The notes: generated by a model from the letters alone, not told the origin. A DNA stretch of 64,000 nucleotides from Marifrigoribacter sp965178585 (GCA_965178585.1 OZ238267.1:1054001-1118000); one strand, 5' to 3'; positions 36,705 to 45,217 are shown, numbered from the stretch's first letter. Made by a program: numbers and translations.

Positions 36705-37505
36705 ATGAAATACTCTTTTCTGTTATTATTTATTTTAGTTGCTATTAGTTTTACCTCCTGTGTATCTACTAAACAATTAACCTATTTACAGGAAAATGAA
36801 GAAACAGCAGATAGTTTATTTACGGTTCATAAAGTACAAGAGCCCTACCGATTGCAAGTAAACGACCTTTTGAGTATTCGAATGAAAACCATTGACCAAG
36901 AGGAAGTAAGTATTTTTAATCCCATTAATGATGCAAATCTTAATGCAACAGGGGAAGAAAAATTGTATTACGATGGTTTTGTAGTAGATCTACATGGGAA
37001 TATACGAATACCTAGTTTTGGCGAAATGCAAGTATTGGGATTTACCGTAGAGGAAGTACGTCAGAAAATTGAAGAACGAATGTTAAAAGAATTCTTTAAA
37101 GAAGAAGCTAATATATTTGTTACCGTAAAACTGGCTGGTATTCGATACACTATCAACGGTGAAATTAGCAGTCCTGGTTCTACGATTATTTATAGAGATG
37201 AGGTTTCCATCATGGAAGCCATTGCAAATAATGGTGATATTACAGTTGTAGGAGATCGAACTAATGTAGTGATTATACGACAATATCCTTTAGGGCAGAA
37301 AGTACATCATATTGATTTGACTGATATCAACGCCATGAAATCGCCTTATTATTATGTACAACCCAACGATTTGATATTGATCAATCCATTGCCTCAAAAA
37401 TCATCAGGATTTGGTATTACTGGGATAAATTCATTTACCACGCTTATGTCTGTAATAACAGTGACAATTTCTACTGTTTTATTAATCATATCTTTATCGA
37501 ATTAA
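36705..37505 (+). CDS. Wza-like polysaccharide export lipoprotein
   Basis: 266 residues. Lipoprotein signal ending SFTSC (lipid on Cys19). Polysaccharide export (PES) domain about 50-150 (YRLQVNDLLSIRM, VDLHGNIRIPSFGEMQVLGFTVEEV). A SLBB-like domain follows (about 150-235: YTINGEISSPGSTIIYRDEVSIMEAI), then a C-terminal membrane helix (about 242-264). Forms the outer-membrane exit of an exopolysaccharide exporter. The wzc-like gene begins 1 bp after its stop. Confidence 0.93.
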   Translation: MKYSFLLLFILVAISFTSCVSTKQLTYLQENEETADSLFTVHKVQEPYRLQVNDLLSIRMKTIDQEEVSIFNPINDANLNATGEEKLYYDGFVVDLHGNIRIPSFGEMQVLGFTVEEVRQKIEERMLKEFFKEEANIFVTVKLAGIRYTINGEISSPGSTIIYRDEVSIMEAIANNGDITVVGDRTNVVIIRQYPLGQKVHHIDLTDINAMKSPYYYVQPNDLILINPLPQKSSGFGITGINSFTTLMSVITVTISTVLLIISLSN

Positions 37506-37506
37506 T

Positions 37507-39960
37507 ATGAGCGAAGAATTTGAAATAGTGGATGCTCATACTACCTTTGATTTTAAGGGGTTTTTATTTAAACTACTTAATTATTGGCCTTTATTCTTAA
37601 TCTCTTTAATTATTGGTTTTGGGATTGCTTATTATATCAATGTTCGTAAGCTACCCGATTATCGATTGGATACCTTGATTTCTATTAAAGATGATCAAAA
37701 TCCATTTTTTACTAGTAATACCAGTTTAACTTTTAATTGGGGTGGAACTTCAGATAAGGTAAATACAGCAACCATTACTTTAAAATCTCGAACTCATAAT
37801 GAAAATGTGGTAGAGCGACTTCAGTTCTATGTAAATTATTATAAACAGGGTAAGTATCAGTTAGAAGATGCTTATAAAAAAGCTCCTTTTTTAGTTGAGG
37901 TAGATACCTCACAACTTCAGGTATTAGGGAAGCAGCTTCAAATAAAATTTATAGATGCAACTACCTATGTTTTAACCACTACGATAGAAGAAGCTCGAAA
38001 TTTCACCTTTCAGAATTACCATACTAAGGAAAAAGAATCCAAACATTTTGAAGCCCAAGAATATTCAGAAGAGTTTAAAATTGGGCAGAAAGTAAATTCG
38101 CCTTTTTTTAAAGGAGTTCTTTTACCTAATCCAGACATGGCGGTGGCTCCAGGTAAAGTTTATTATATCAGTTTTTCCAATTTTGATGGTGTAGTTAATA
38201 GATATAAGAATATCAATGTAAGACCTGAATCTAAAGGAGGGTCCGCATTAAAATTAAGTTTAATTAATAAGAACAAGTTTAAAATTGTAGATTATTTAAA
38301 TGCTTCCGTACAGGTGTTGAGTGAAAACATGTTAGAACGGAAAAATTTATTTGCAACCAAAACCATCCGTTTTATTGATAGTAGTTTGGCTAATAAAACA
38401 AAGGAACTGAAAGATGTTGAAGATGAATTAAATCAGTTTAGAGATAAGAATTCTATTTTTAATTTAGATGCTGAAGGGCAAAAGTTAAGTACAAAAATAA
38501 CTTCCTTGGATCTTCAAAAAGAAGGAATCGAACGACAACTTAATTATTATAAAACCTTAGAAGCTTATTTACAAACACGAACGGATTATCGGGAAATCCC
38601 TGCACCATCCGTTGCTGGAATTAGTGAAGGAAGTATTACTACCAGTGTTGGAAAAATTATTGTTTTGGCAGAAGAGCGTTCTAACTTAGAATATTCCTTT
38701 AAAGAGAGTGCTCCTGTATTTAAAGATATCGACCGACAAATAGACGCTGTTAAACAGGTTTTATTGGAAAACATTAATTCGTCTAAAGGGTTATTAAATG
38801 ATGAAATTGGTACGATTAATCAAAACATAGCTCGATATGAATCAGAGATTAGAAAATTACCTAAAGAGCAGCAAGAACTTTTTAAAATTGAAAGACGTTA
38901 TAGTTTAAGTCAAGGAACCTATAATTTATTTTTAGCAAAACGCAGTGAAGCAGGATTGGTGAAAGCAGCCAATGTAAGTGATGTGATGGTGATTGATTCT
39001 GCAAAAGACATTGGAGGTGGAAAAATAGGACCTAATACCCAACTTAATTATATGATGGCCTTATTGTTTGGCTTGATGATTCCTTTTTTATGGGTGTTTT
39101 TAAAGGTGTTTTTTACCACCAATATACACGATGTTAAAGATATTGAACGATTGTCTAAAATTCCTGTTTTAGGAATTATTGGAAAAAACAAAACAGGAGA
39201 AAATTTAGCAGTATTAAAAAAATCAAAATCTCCCATTTCGGAATCGTTTAGAGGCATTCGCTCTGGATTGCAATTTATTTATAAAAAACAAGGAATAGAG
39301 GGAGCTAAAACAGTTTTACTAACCTCTTCTATTAGTGGTGAAGGAAAGACCTTTTGTTCAATTAACATTGCTTCGGTTTTTGCCTTGTCTAATAAAAAAA
39401 CAGTCATTGTTGGTTTGGATTTACGAAAACCAAAAATATTTGGTGATTTTGGAATTGAAAATGACATTGGTGTTGTTAACTATTTGGTTCATGATGCTCG
39501 ATTGGAAGATATTATCGATAAAACAGAAGTTCCTCATTTAGATGTTATCACTTCTGGTGAAATTCCTCCCAATCCTTCAGAATTGTTAATGAGTGAACGG
39601 ATGGATACACTTATCGAAGAACTTAAAAAACAATACGATTATATCATCTTAGATACACCTCCTGTAGGTTTGGTTGCTGATGCGTTGGTATTGACCAAAT
39701 ATGCTGATGCCACTTTGTATTTAGTTCGCCAGAATTATACCAAACGAGGGATGTTGAATTTTATCAATGATAAATACAAAACAGGTGAAGTGACGAATGT
39801 AAGCTTTGTGTTGAATTTCTTTGAACAAAAAGCAAAATACGGTTATGGCTATGGGTATGGCTACGGTTATGGCTACGGAAAATATAGCAATGGATACCAT
39901 GAGGATGATCAAAAACGATCTACCTTAAAAAGAATAAAACGTATATTCAAAAGGAAATAA
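37507..39960 (+). CDS. Wzc-like polysaccharide co-polymerase / BY-kinase
   Basis: 817 residues. Wzz-type chain-length domain with membrane helices near 30-48 and 515-535, and a coiled coil between (about 280-490, including the GNVR-like region). The C-terminal cytosolic tyrosine kinase has Walker A SSISGEGKT, Walker A' VVGLDLRKPK and Walker B YDYIILDTPPVG. The tail has seven GY pairs (YGYGYGYGYGYGYGKYSNGY), the usual autophosphorylated Tyr cluster. Controls polymer length and export with the Wza-like protein encoded just upstream. Confidence 0.95.
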   Translation: MSEEFEIVDAHTTFDFKGFLFKLLNYWPLFLISLIIGFGIAYYINVRKLPDYRLDTLISIKDDQNPFFTSNTSLTFNWGGTSDKVNTATITLKSRTHNENVVERLQFYVNYYKQGKYQLEDAYKKAPFLVEVDTSQLQVLGKQLQIKFIDATTYVLTTTIEEARNFTFQNYHTKEKESKHFEAQEYSEEFKIGQKVNSPFFKGVLLPNPDMAVAPGKVYYISFSNFDGVVNRYKNINVRPESKGGSALKLSLINKNKFKIVDYLNASVQVLSENMLERKNLFATKTIRFIDSSLANKTKELKDVEDELNQFRDKNSIFNLDAEGQKLSTKITSLDLQKEGIERQLNYYKTLEAYLQTRTDYREIPAPSVAGISEGSITTSVGKIIVLAEERSNLEYSFKESAPVFKDIDRQIDAVKQVLLENINSSKGLLNDEIGTINQNIARYESEIRKLPKEQQELFKIERRYSLSQGTYNLFLAKRSEAGLVKAANVSDVMVIDSAKDIGGGKIGPNTQLNYMMALLFGLMIPFLWVFLKVFFTTNIHDVKDIERLSKIPVLGIIGKNKTGENLAVLKKSKSPISESFRGIRSGLQFIYKKQGIEGAKTVLLTSSISGEGKTFCSINIASVFALSNKKTVIVGLDLRKPKIFGDFGIENDIGVVNYLVHDARLEDIIDKTEVPHLDVITSGEIPPNPSELLMSERMDTLIEELKKQYDYIILDTPPVGLVADALVLTKYADATLYLVRQNYTKRGMLNFINDKYKTGEVTNVSFVLNFFEQKAKYGYGYGYGYGYGYGKYSNGYHEDDQKRSTLKRIKRIFKRK

Positions 39961-39967
39961 TTTTTTT

Positions 39968-39995
39968 GCAATAGGCAATAGGCTATAAGCTATGA
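39968..39995. repeat. Short heptad array (GCNATAR type)
   Basis: Four 7-bp units, GCAATAG GCAATAG GCTATAA GCTATGA, starting 8 bp after the wzc-like stop. A related heptad array with a GC..TA core lies at 46873-46914. Confidence 0.55.
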
Positions 39996-40028
39996 AGATT
40001 TCACCTTTTAATTATTAACTAATTATTT

Positions 40029-40634
40029 ATGCTTACAAAAAAACAACAGCTAGTAAAACGTTTTTTTGATCTTATCCTTTCTTTTCTATTATTACCTTTT
40101 TTAATACTACCCATATTTCTATTAATACTTATCGCTAGTATTAGTACGAAACAATCTGGCTTATTTGTTCAACAGCGAATTGGTAAAAGGGGAGCGCCTT
40201 TTTCATTTTATAAAATTCGGACTTTAAAGGGTAAAGATCATGTAAGTGTTCATGAGATTCAAAAGCAACAAACCGCTTTCGGGAAATGGCTTCGAGCTAC
40301 AAAATTAGATGAATTACCACAACTTTTTAATGTACTAAATGGAACCATGAGTTGGGTAGGACCACGACCCGATGTACCTGGTTACGCTGATTTGTTACAA
40401 GGAGATGATCGAATTGTTTTATTAGTAAAACCTGGAATCACAGGTCCTGCTACGATCAAGTATAAAAATGAGGATCAATTATTAGTACAGCAAAAAGACC
40501 CGTTGCATTATAATGATACGGTGATCTGGCCCGATAAAGTTGCTATTAATAAGGAATATGTTCGAAATTGGTCTTTTAAAAAGGATTTGGGATATTTATG
40601 GAGTTCGGTTTTTGTGGATTCCCAGTCGAGCTGA
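40029..40634 (+). CDS. Initiating sugar transferase (phosphoglycosyl transferase, bacterial sugar transferase family)
   Basis: 201 residues, the short PglC-like form. One N-terminal membrane helix (about 12-38), then the catalytic domain with RIGKRGAPFSFYKIRT, LRATKLDELPQLFNVLNGTMSWVGPRP (the DELPQ/VGPRP motif) and KPGITGPATI. It moves sugar-1-phosphate onto undecaprenyl phosphate to start a polysaccharide unit. The final residues DSQSS and the TGA are encoded by the first type A palindrome, so the native C-terminus was replaced by repeat sequence. Confidence 0.93.
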   Translation: MLTKKQQLVKRFFDLILSFLLLPFLILPIFLLILIASISTKQSGLFVQQRIGKRGAPFSFYKIRTLKGKDHVSVHEIQKQQTAFGKWLRATKLDELPQLFNVLNGTMSWVGPRPDVPGYADLLQGDDRIVLLVKPGITGPATIKYKNEDQLLVQQKDPLHYNDTVIWPDKVAINKEYVRNWSFKKDLGYLWSSVFVDSQSS

Positions 40635-41503
40635 GAATAACAAAACAATCTACATCTTGCTTCACCGTACTTGATACGGTGTTCATTTAGCATAATCGTT
40701 ATACTCATGATGGATTCCCAGACAAGCTGAGAATGGCAAAACAATCCACACCTTGCTTCACCGTACTAGATACGGTGTCCATTTTACATAATCGTTATAT
40801 TCATGATGGATTCCCAGTCGAGCTGAGAATGCCAAGTTAACTTACTTATTGGGTTACCGATCTAGCTGAGAATAACAAAACAATACACACCTTGCTTCAC
40901 CGTACTTGATACGGTGTCCATAAAACAAACGTCTATTTCATGATGGATTCTCAGTCAAGCTGAGAATGGCAAAACATTACTCACCTTGCTTCACCGTGCT
41001 TGATACGGTGTCCATAAAACAAACGTCTATTTCGTAGCAGATTCCCAGACAAGCTGAGAATGGCAAAGAAGAAGATGTTTTTACACTACTTGCTTTCCTA
41101 AACCTTGTTCTCAACTTGATTGGGGATTGATTCAGGAACCATTGCACTTCTTGCTTCACCGTACTCGATACGGTGTCCATTTTACATAATCGTTATATTC
41201 ATGATGGATTCCCAGTCGAGCTGAGAATGCCAAGTTAACTTACTTATTGGGTTACCGATCTAGCTGAGAATAACAAAACAATACACACCTTGCTTCACCG
41301 TACTCGATACGGTGTCCATAAAACAAACGTCTATTTCGTAGCAGATTCCCAGTCAAGCTGAGAATGCCAAGTTAACTTACTTATTGGGTTACCGATCTAG
41401 CTGAGAATAACAAAACAATACACACCTTGCTTCACCGTACTTGATACGGTGTCCATAAAACAAACGTCTATTTCGTAGTAGATTCCCAGTCAAGCTGAGA
41501 ATG
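40616..41503 (+). repeat. BIME-like array of alternating type A and type B palindromes
   Basis: Eight type A hairpins (starts near 40616, 40712, 40808, 40945, 41040, 41206, 41344, 41480; stems ATTCCCAG/CTGAGAAT, loop TCRAG). Seven type B hairpins (40663, 40759, 40898, 40992, 41157, 41296, 41433; CACCGTACTTGATACGGTG and variants). Three degenerate A' copies (40850, 41248, 41386) and one type E element (41095-41139). The basic unit is 96 bp, or about 137 bp when A' is present. This fills the 1-kb gap between the sugar transferase and dehydrogenase genes; no gene is seen inside. Confidence 0.92.
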
Positions 41504-41634
41504 GAAAAGAAGAAAGTTTCTTTTAACACAACCTTTTTTCCTGAACCATAAAAAAAAGTGTAACATTAAAAAATCCCTTAAAATAATCGTTACTCCATTT
41601 AGGAATTTTATATTTGTGTATAAATATTTTTATT

Positions 41635-42921
41635 TTGAAAAAAGACCCCATTATTGCTATCATCGGATTAGGTTATGTAGGGCTGCCACTAGCGGTTGCT
41701 TTTGCATCTAAGTATCCAGTGATAGGATTTGATATCAATTCGAAACGAGTATCTGAATTGAAAAAAGGAACCGATGCGACCTTAGAGATTTCTGATGCGG
41801 AATTAAAACAAGCTTTGCAAATAAAAAATAAAGTGGGTTTGTCAATTTCAGATCAAGCTGATGAAATCAGTAATGCAACTGTTTATATCATCACCGTTCC
41901 AACACCAACTAACGAGCATCATCAACCGGTGTTAATACCGCTTCAAAGAGCAAGTGAAACCGTAGGAAAGGTATTAAAAAAAGGAGATGTGGTAATTATA
42001 GAGTCTACCGTATATCCTGGAGTAACCGAAGAAATTTGTGTTCCTATATTAGAAGAAGTATCTGGATTGAAATTCAATAAAGATTTTTACGCAGGCTATT
42101 CACCAGAGCGTATCAATCCTGGAGATAAAAAACATACAGTTACTAAAATATTAAAAGTAACTTCGGGTTCTACCCTAGAAGCTGCCAACTATGTCAATGA
42201 TTTATATGCTTCAGTAATCACTGCAGGAACGCATTTGGCACCGTCTATAAAAGTGGCGGAAGCTGCTAAAGTAATAGAAAATTCACAGCGAGATATTAAT
42301 ATTGCTTTTGTGAATGAGCTTTCTAAAATATTCCGACTGTTGGATATCGATACCCAAGCGGTATTAGAAGCAGCCGCTACCAAATGGAATTTTTTAAAAT
42401 TTACTCCTGGTTTAGTGGGAGGGCATTGTATAGGAGTGGATCCCTATTATTTAGCACAAAAAGCCAAAGAGGAAGGGTATAATCCAGAAATCATATTAGC
42501 AGGGCGTAGAATGAATGATGGAATGGGATCGTATGTCGCTCATGAGGTAGTCAAATTAATGATCAAAAAGGAAAGTCAAGTTAAAAACGGAAATGCACTA
42601 ATATTAGGAATTACTTTTAAAGAAAATTGTCCTGATATCCGAAATAGTAAAGTCATCGATGTGATTAATGAATTAAAGAATTACAATTTAAATATCGATG
42701 TATATGATCCTTGGGCAAATGTAGAAGAAGTGAAAGAGGAATTTGGAATTAACTTATTGACTCAAGAGAAAGAATTAAAATCAAATTATGACACCATCAT
42801 TTTGACAGTAGCTCATGATGAATTCAGAGATTTTTCACTAAATAAATATACTTCAGAAACCTCTGTTGTGTTTGATGTGAAGGCGTTTTTTCCGGAGGAG
42901 ATGGTGGATGGAAGACTTTAG
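41635..42921 (+). CDS. UDP-N-acetylhexosamine 6-dehydrogenase (WbpA/WbpO/TviB family)
   Basis: 428 residues from a TTG start. A longer frame starts with TTG at 41614, but that TTG is the end of a TATATTTG box (41609-41616), and the shorter form begins MKKDPIIAIIGLGYVGLPL as usual. NAD-binding GLGYVG (11-16), ESTVYPGVTEE, YSPERINPGDKKH and catalytic Cys265 in GGHCIGVDPYYL are present. Oxidises UDP-GlcNAc (or GalNAc) to the uronic acid in two NAD+ steps. With the 4-epimerase at 43435 it would make UDP-GalNAcA, as TviB/TviC do. Confidence 0.93.
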   Translation: MKKDPIIAIIGLGYVGLPLAVAFASKYPVIGFDINSKRVSELKKGTDATLEISDAELKQALQIKNKVGLSISDQADEISNATVYIITVPTPTNEHHQPVLIPLQRASETVGKVLKKGDVVIIESTVYPGVTEEICVPILEEVSGLKFNKDFYAGYSPERINPGDKKHTVTKILKVTSGSTLEAANYVNDLYASVITAGTHLAPSIKVAEAAKVIENSQRDINIAFVNELSKIFRLLDIDTQAVLEAAATKWNFLKFTPGLVGGHCIGVDPYYLAQKAKEEGYNPEIILAGRRMNDGMGSYVAHEVVKLMIKKESQVKNGNALILGITFKENCPDIRNSKVIDVINELKNYNLNIDVYDPWANVEEVKEEFGINLLTQEKELKSNYDTIILTVAHDEFRDFSLNKYTSETSVVFDVKAFFPEEMVDGRL

Positions 42922-43040
42922 GTAGTGGGTAGTGAAGAGTGAATCGTGAAATGTGAGTAGTTAAGAGTGAACTGTGAAGAGTGAACTGTGAAAAGTGAGA
43001 TGTGAGAAGTGAAACGTGATTAGGGAGTAGTTAGGAGTAA
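42922..43040 (+). repeat. Strict 7-bp array, 17 units of NNNGTGA
   Basis: Begins on the base after the dehydrogenase stop (TAG 42919-42921) and runs without a phase break to 43040, 9 bp before the next ATG. Most units end GTGA; the first three bases vary (AGA, ATC, AAT, ACT, GAT, GAA, AAC). Only 4-5 units deviate in the core (GTGG, GTTA, GGGA, GTAA). Confidence 0.92.
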
Positions 43041-43049
43041 ATAGAAAAT

Positions 43050-43400
43050 ATGGATCATAAAAACTTAGATGTATGGAAGAAGGGAATGGATTTAGTAGAA
43101 AAGATATATTCAATTTCCGAATCATTTCCAAAAGCTGAACGATTTGGTCTTACATCACAAATAAGAAGAGCGGCAGTTTCTATACCTTCTAATATTGCAG
43201 AGGGGACAGCCAGAAAGAGTGATAAAGAATTATTACAATACCTAAGTATTGCTCTTGGCTCATTAGCAGAAACAGACACACAATATTTGATTGCTATAAG
43301 GTTGGGTTATGTGAAAAATGATAAAACATTAGTCAGTTTACTAAATGATGAAAAAAGGTTACTTTTAGGATTCAGAAATTACATTAAAAATAAAATCTAA
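43050..43400 (+). CDS. Four-helix-bundle protein (S23 / 23S rRNA IVS-type family)
   Basis: 116 residues, four amphipathic helices. The family pattern is clear: DHKNLDVWKKGMDLVEKIY, FPKAERFGLTSQIRRAAVSIPSNIAEGTARKS and YLSIALGSLAETDTQYLIA. First described as a reading frame inside rRNA intervening sequences; also common as a free-standing gene in Bacteroidota. Function unknown. Here it lies between two exopolysaccharide genes, with GTGA heptads upstream and inverted TCAC heptads downstream, which looks like an insertion into the operon. Confidence 0.93.
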   Translation: MDHKNLDVWKKGMDLVEKIYSISESFPKAERFGLTSQIRRAAVSIPSNIAEGTARKSDKELLQYLSIALGSLAETDTQYLIAIRLGYVKNDKTLVSLLNDEKRLLLGFRNYIKNKI

Positions 43401-43405
43401 CATCT

Positions 43406-43433
43406 ATTCACGTCTCACTTCTCACTAATAAAC
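43406..43433 (-). repeat. Inverted heptad array (TCAC core) after the four-helix-bundle gene
   Basis: Units ATTCACG TCTCACT TCTCACT AATAAAC run almost to the epimerase ATG at 43435. The complement of 43406-43425 matches 43002-43020 upstream of the gene at about 17 of 19 positions, so the gene is bounded by an inverted pair. Confidence 0.75.
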
Positions 43434-43434
43434 C

Positions 43435-44448
43435 ATGTACAAAACACCCTACCACACCAAAGATCTCTCTAACTACTCCTTCCTCATTACCGGAGGTGCC
43501 GGCTTCATCGGTTCCAATCTAGTAGAATACTTACTTAAATACGGAGCAAAAAAAGTTCGAGTACTCGATAACCTTTCAAATGGATATTTAGAAAACATTC
43601 AAGAGTTTATAGGTAATCCTTCTTTTGAATTTATAGAGGGAGATATTCGTGATTTAGATACTTGTAAAAGAGCGATGTTGGATATCGATTTTGTATCTCA
43701 TCAAGCGGCATTGGGTTCAGTGCCTAGATCCATAGATAATCCTATTCTGACTAATGAGGTGAACGTATCAGGTTTTTTAAATATGTTGGTGGCACAAAAG
43801 GAAAGTGATTCTGTAAAACGATTGGTCTATGCAGCGTCTAGTTCAACTTATGGTGACCATAAAGCATTACCTAAAGTGGAGGATACTATCGGAAAACCAT
43901 TATCTCCCTATGCAGTAACTAAATTAGTAAACGAAATCTATGCCGATGTGTTTTATAAAACCTATGGTACTCAACTAATAGGATTGCGTTATTTTAATAT
44001 TTTTGGACCTAAGCAAAGTCCAAATGGAGCTTATGCTGCCGTAATCCCATTATTTATGCAAGCTTTAAAAGAGGGGGAATCACCAACGATACATGGTGAT
44101 GGAGAACAAACACGTGATTTTACCTATGTAGAAAATGCGGTACAGGCCAATGTGCGAGCCTTTTTTGCTCCTGAGGAAGCCATTAATGAAGTATATAATA
44201 TTGCTTTTGGTGATCGGATTAGTTTAAATACGCTATGGAACGATTTGCAAGAGATTTCCAAAGTTAAATTGAATCCCACTTATGGGCCCTCTCGTAAAGG
44301 AGATGTAAAAGATTCATTAGCGGATATATCAAAGGCTAAACGTTTATTGGGTTATGATCCTTTGTTTTCTGTGAAAGACGGGATGGAGGTTACTTGGGAG
44401 GGTTTTAATGAGGGAATGGTTGAATGGTTTAATGTGAGAATGAGTTAA
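43435..44448 (+). CDS. NAD-dependent UDP-HexNAc 4-epimerase (WbpP/TviC-like)
   Basis: 337 residues, extended SDR. NAD-binding ITGGAGFIGSNLVEYLL (near 18-34), catalytic Ser region AASSSTYGD, Tyr-Lys in SPYAVTKLVNE, and RYFNIFGPKQSPNGAYAAVIP. The N-terminal ~17 residues (MYKTPYHTKDLSNYSF) are the extension usual in WbpP. Interconverts UDP-GlcNAc/GalNAc or their uronic acids. The first ~90 bases are unusually C-rich for this genome. The last ~14 codons fall inside an 8-bp repeat array, so the C-terminus EWFNVRMS is repeat-derived. Confidence 0.93.
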   Translation: MYKTPYHTKDLSNYSFLITGGAGFIGSNLVEYLLKYGAKKVRVLDNLSNGYLENIQEFIGNPSFEFIEGDIRDLDTCKRAMLDIDFVSHQAALGSVPRSIDNPILTNEVNVSGFLNMLVAQKESDSVKRLVYAASSSTYGDHKALPKVEDTIGKPLSPYAVTKLVNEIYADVFYKTYGTQLIGLRYFNIFGPKQSPNGAYAAVIPLFMQALKEGESPTIHGDGEQTRDFTYVENAVQANVRAFFAPEEAINEVYNIAFGDRISLNTLWNDLQEISKVKLNPTYGPSRKGDVKDSLADISKAKRLLGYDPLFSVKDGMEVTWEGFNEGMVEWFNVRMS

Positions 44449-44482
44449 TGAATGAATGTGGGGATGATTGAATGGTTTACTG
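44407..44482 (+). repeat. 8-bp array (AATG core) overlapping the epimerase 3' end
   Basis: AATG occurs at 44407, 44415, 44423, 44431, 44439, 44447, 44455, (GATG) 44463, 44471 and (ACTG) 44479, an exact 8-bp period with the other four bases variable. The stop TAA (44446-44448) lies within it. Confidence 0.88.
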
Positions 44483-44494
44483 TTAAGGGTTAAC

Positions 44495-44578
44495 TGTGAA
44501 GTGTGAAGTGTGAATTGTGAAGTGTGAACTGTGAACTGTGAACTGTGAACTGTTAACTGTTAACTGTGAACTGTGAGA
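44495..44578 (+). repeat. 7-bp array, 12 units of TGTGAAN
   Basis: Units TGTGAAG, TGTGAAT, TGTGAAC and two TGTTAAC variants in unbroken 7-bp phase. It follows the 8-bp array after a 12-bp transition. Confidence 0.92.
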
Positions 44579-44609
44579 TTGGTTTGGTTATTATTACTTT
44601 CTTTTTTGG

Positions 44610-44779
44610 ATCCTCAATCAAGTTGAGGATGAGCAAAAAAATCTAAGCTTACATTTTTACTTATCATTTTCTTTTATTGATGGATCCTCAATCGAGTTGA
44701 GGATGAACAAAAAAATCTAAGCTTATATTATTTACTTTTCATTTTCTTTGATTGTTAGATCCCCAATCAAGTTGAGGAT
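44610..44779 (+). repeat. Three type D palindromes in ~75-bp tandem units
   Basis: Stem ATCCTCAA (or ATCCCCAA), loop TCAAG or TCGAG, stem TTGAGGAT at 44610-44630, 44684-44704 and 44759-44779. A fourth lies at 45244-45264. The loop is the same TCRAG found in types A and B. Confidence 0.9.
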
Positions 44780-45172
44780 AAACAAAAGAAAGGGCACCTT
44801 CTTGAATGAATTTTTAATATATTCATTTTTTCCATTGATGAAAAAACGAATCAAAAAAATCTAGGCTGCTTAAAATCAAACAGAATTCTACGGTTATAGA
44901 CTACATGTTCTGACCTTGACAGCTTAGGCTGTCTTCGAACAAGCAGAACCTGTTACGCCCTATAATCCTTGAATTCTTTTGTTTAATTTTATGAGGCCAT
45001 TTAGCTCCGATTTGGGTTTGGTGGTTTATATGAGGTTACCACGTCGTTTGTCCTTCACTCCTCGAAATGACGTTTCAAGAGGACTGTCTTTGCGAATGTA
45101 GTGAAGCAATCTCTTGATGTTAACACTTAGTTTAAACAGATATCTTCGGTCATGCTTCCCTCGTGATGACGT
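44733..45172. repeat. ~440-bp intergenic duplication, copy 1
   Basis: Matches 45218-45655 at an offset of 484-485 bp. The first ~381 bp (44733-45113) are about 97% identical; the last ~60 bp are more diverged but collinear. Contains a type D palindrome, a long nested hairpin and a tail of the CTTTGCGAATGTAGTGAAGC kind. No reading frame of note in the 44449-45726 gap. Confidence 0.92.
44876..44985. other. Long nested hairpin, possible structured RNA, copy 1
   Basis: Concentric pairs: GAATTC (44883) with GAATTC (44971), GGTTATAG with CTATAATCC, GTTCTG (44907) with CAGAAC (44944), CTTG with CAAG, and GACAGC (44918) with GCTGTC (44928) around TTAG. Together they make one ~110-nt stem with small bulges. 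Strand and transcription unknown. Confidence 0.55.
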
Positions 45173-45217
45173 TTCATTTTATGTTATTCATTTTTTACTC
45201 ACGATTTTTATATCTTC

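Noticed and set aside
40508..41180. Short minus-strand reading frames in the hairpin array
   Set aside because: They translate the repeats themselves and overlap the sugar transferase; near-identical peptides arise from each unit.
40616..41503. CRISPR array
   Set aside because: Spacers between the palindromes are themselves repeated, repeats are of two alternating kinds, and there are no cas genes.
42919..44448. Classical composite transposon around the four-helix-bundle gene
   Set aside because: No transposase and no target-site duplication could be identified; only the heptad arrays bound the gene.
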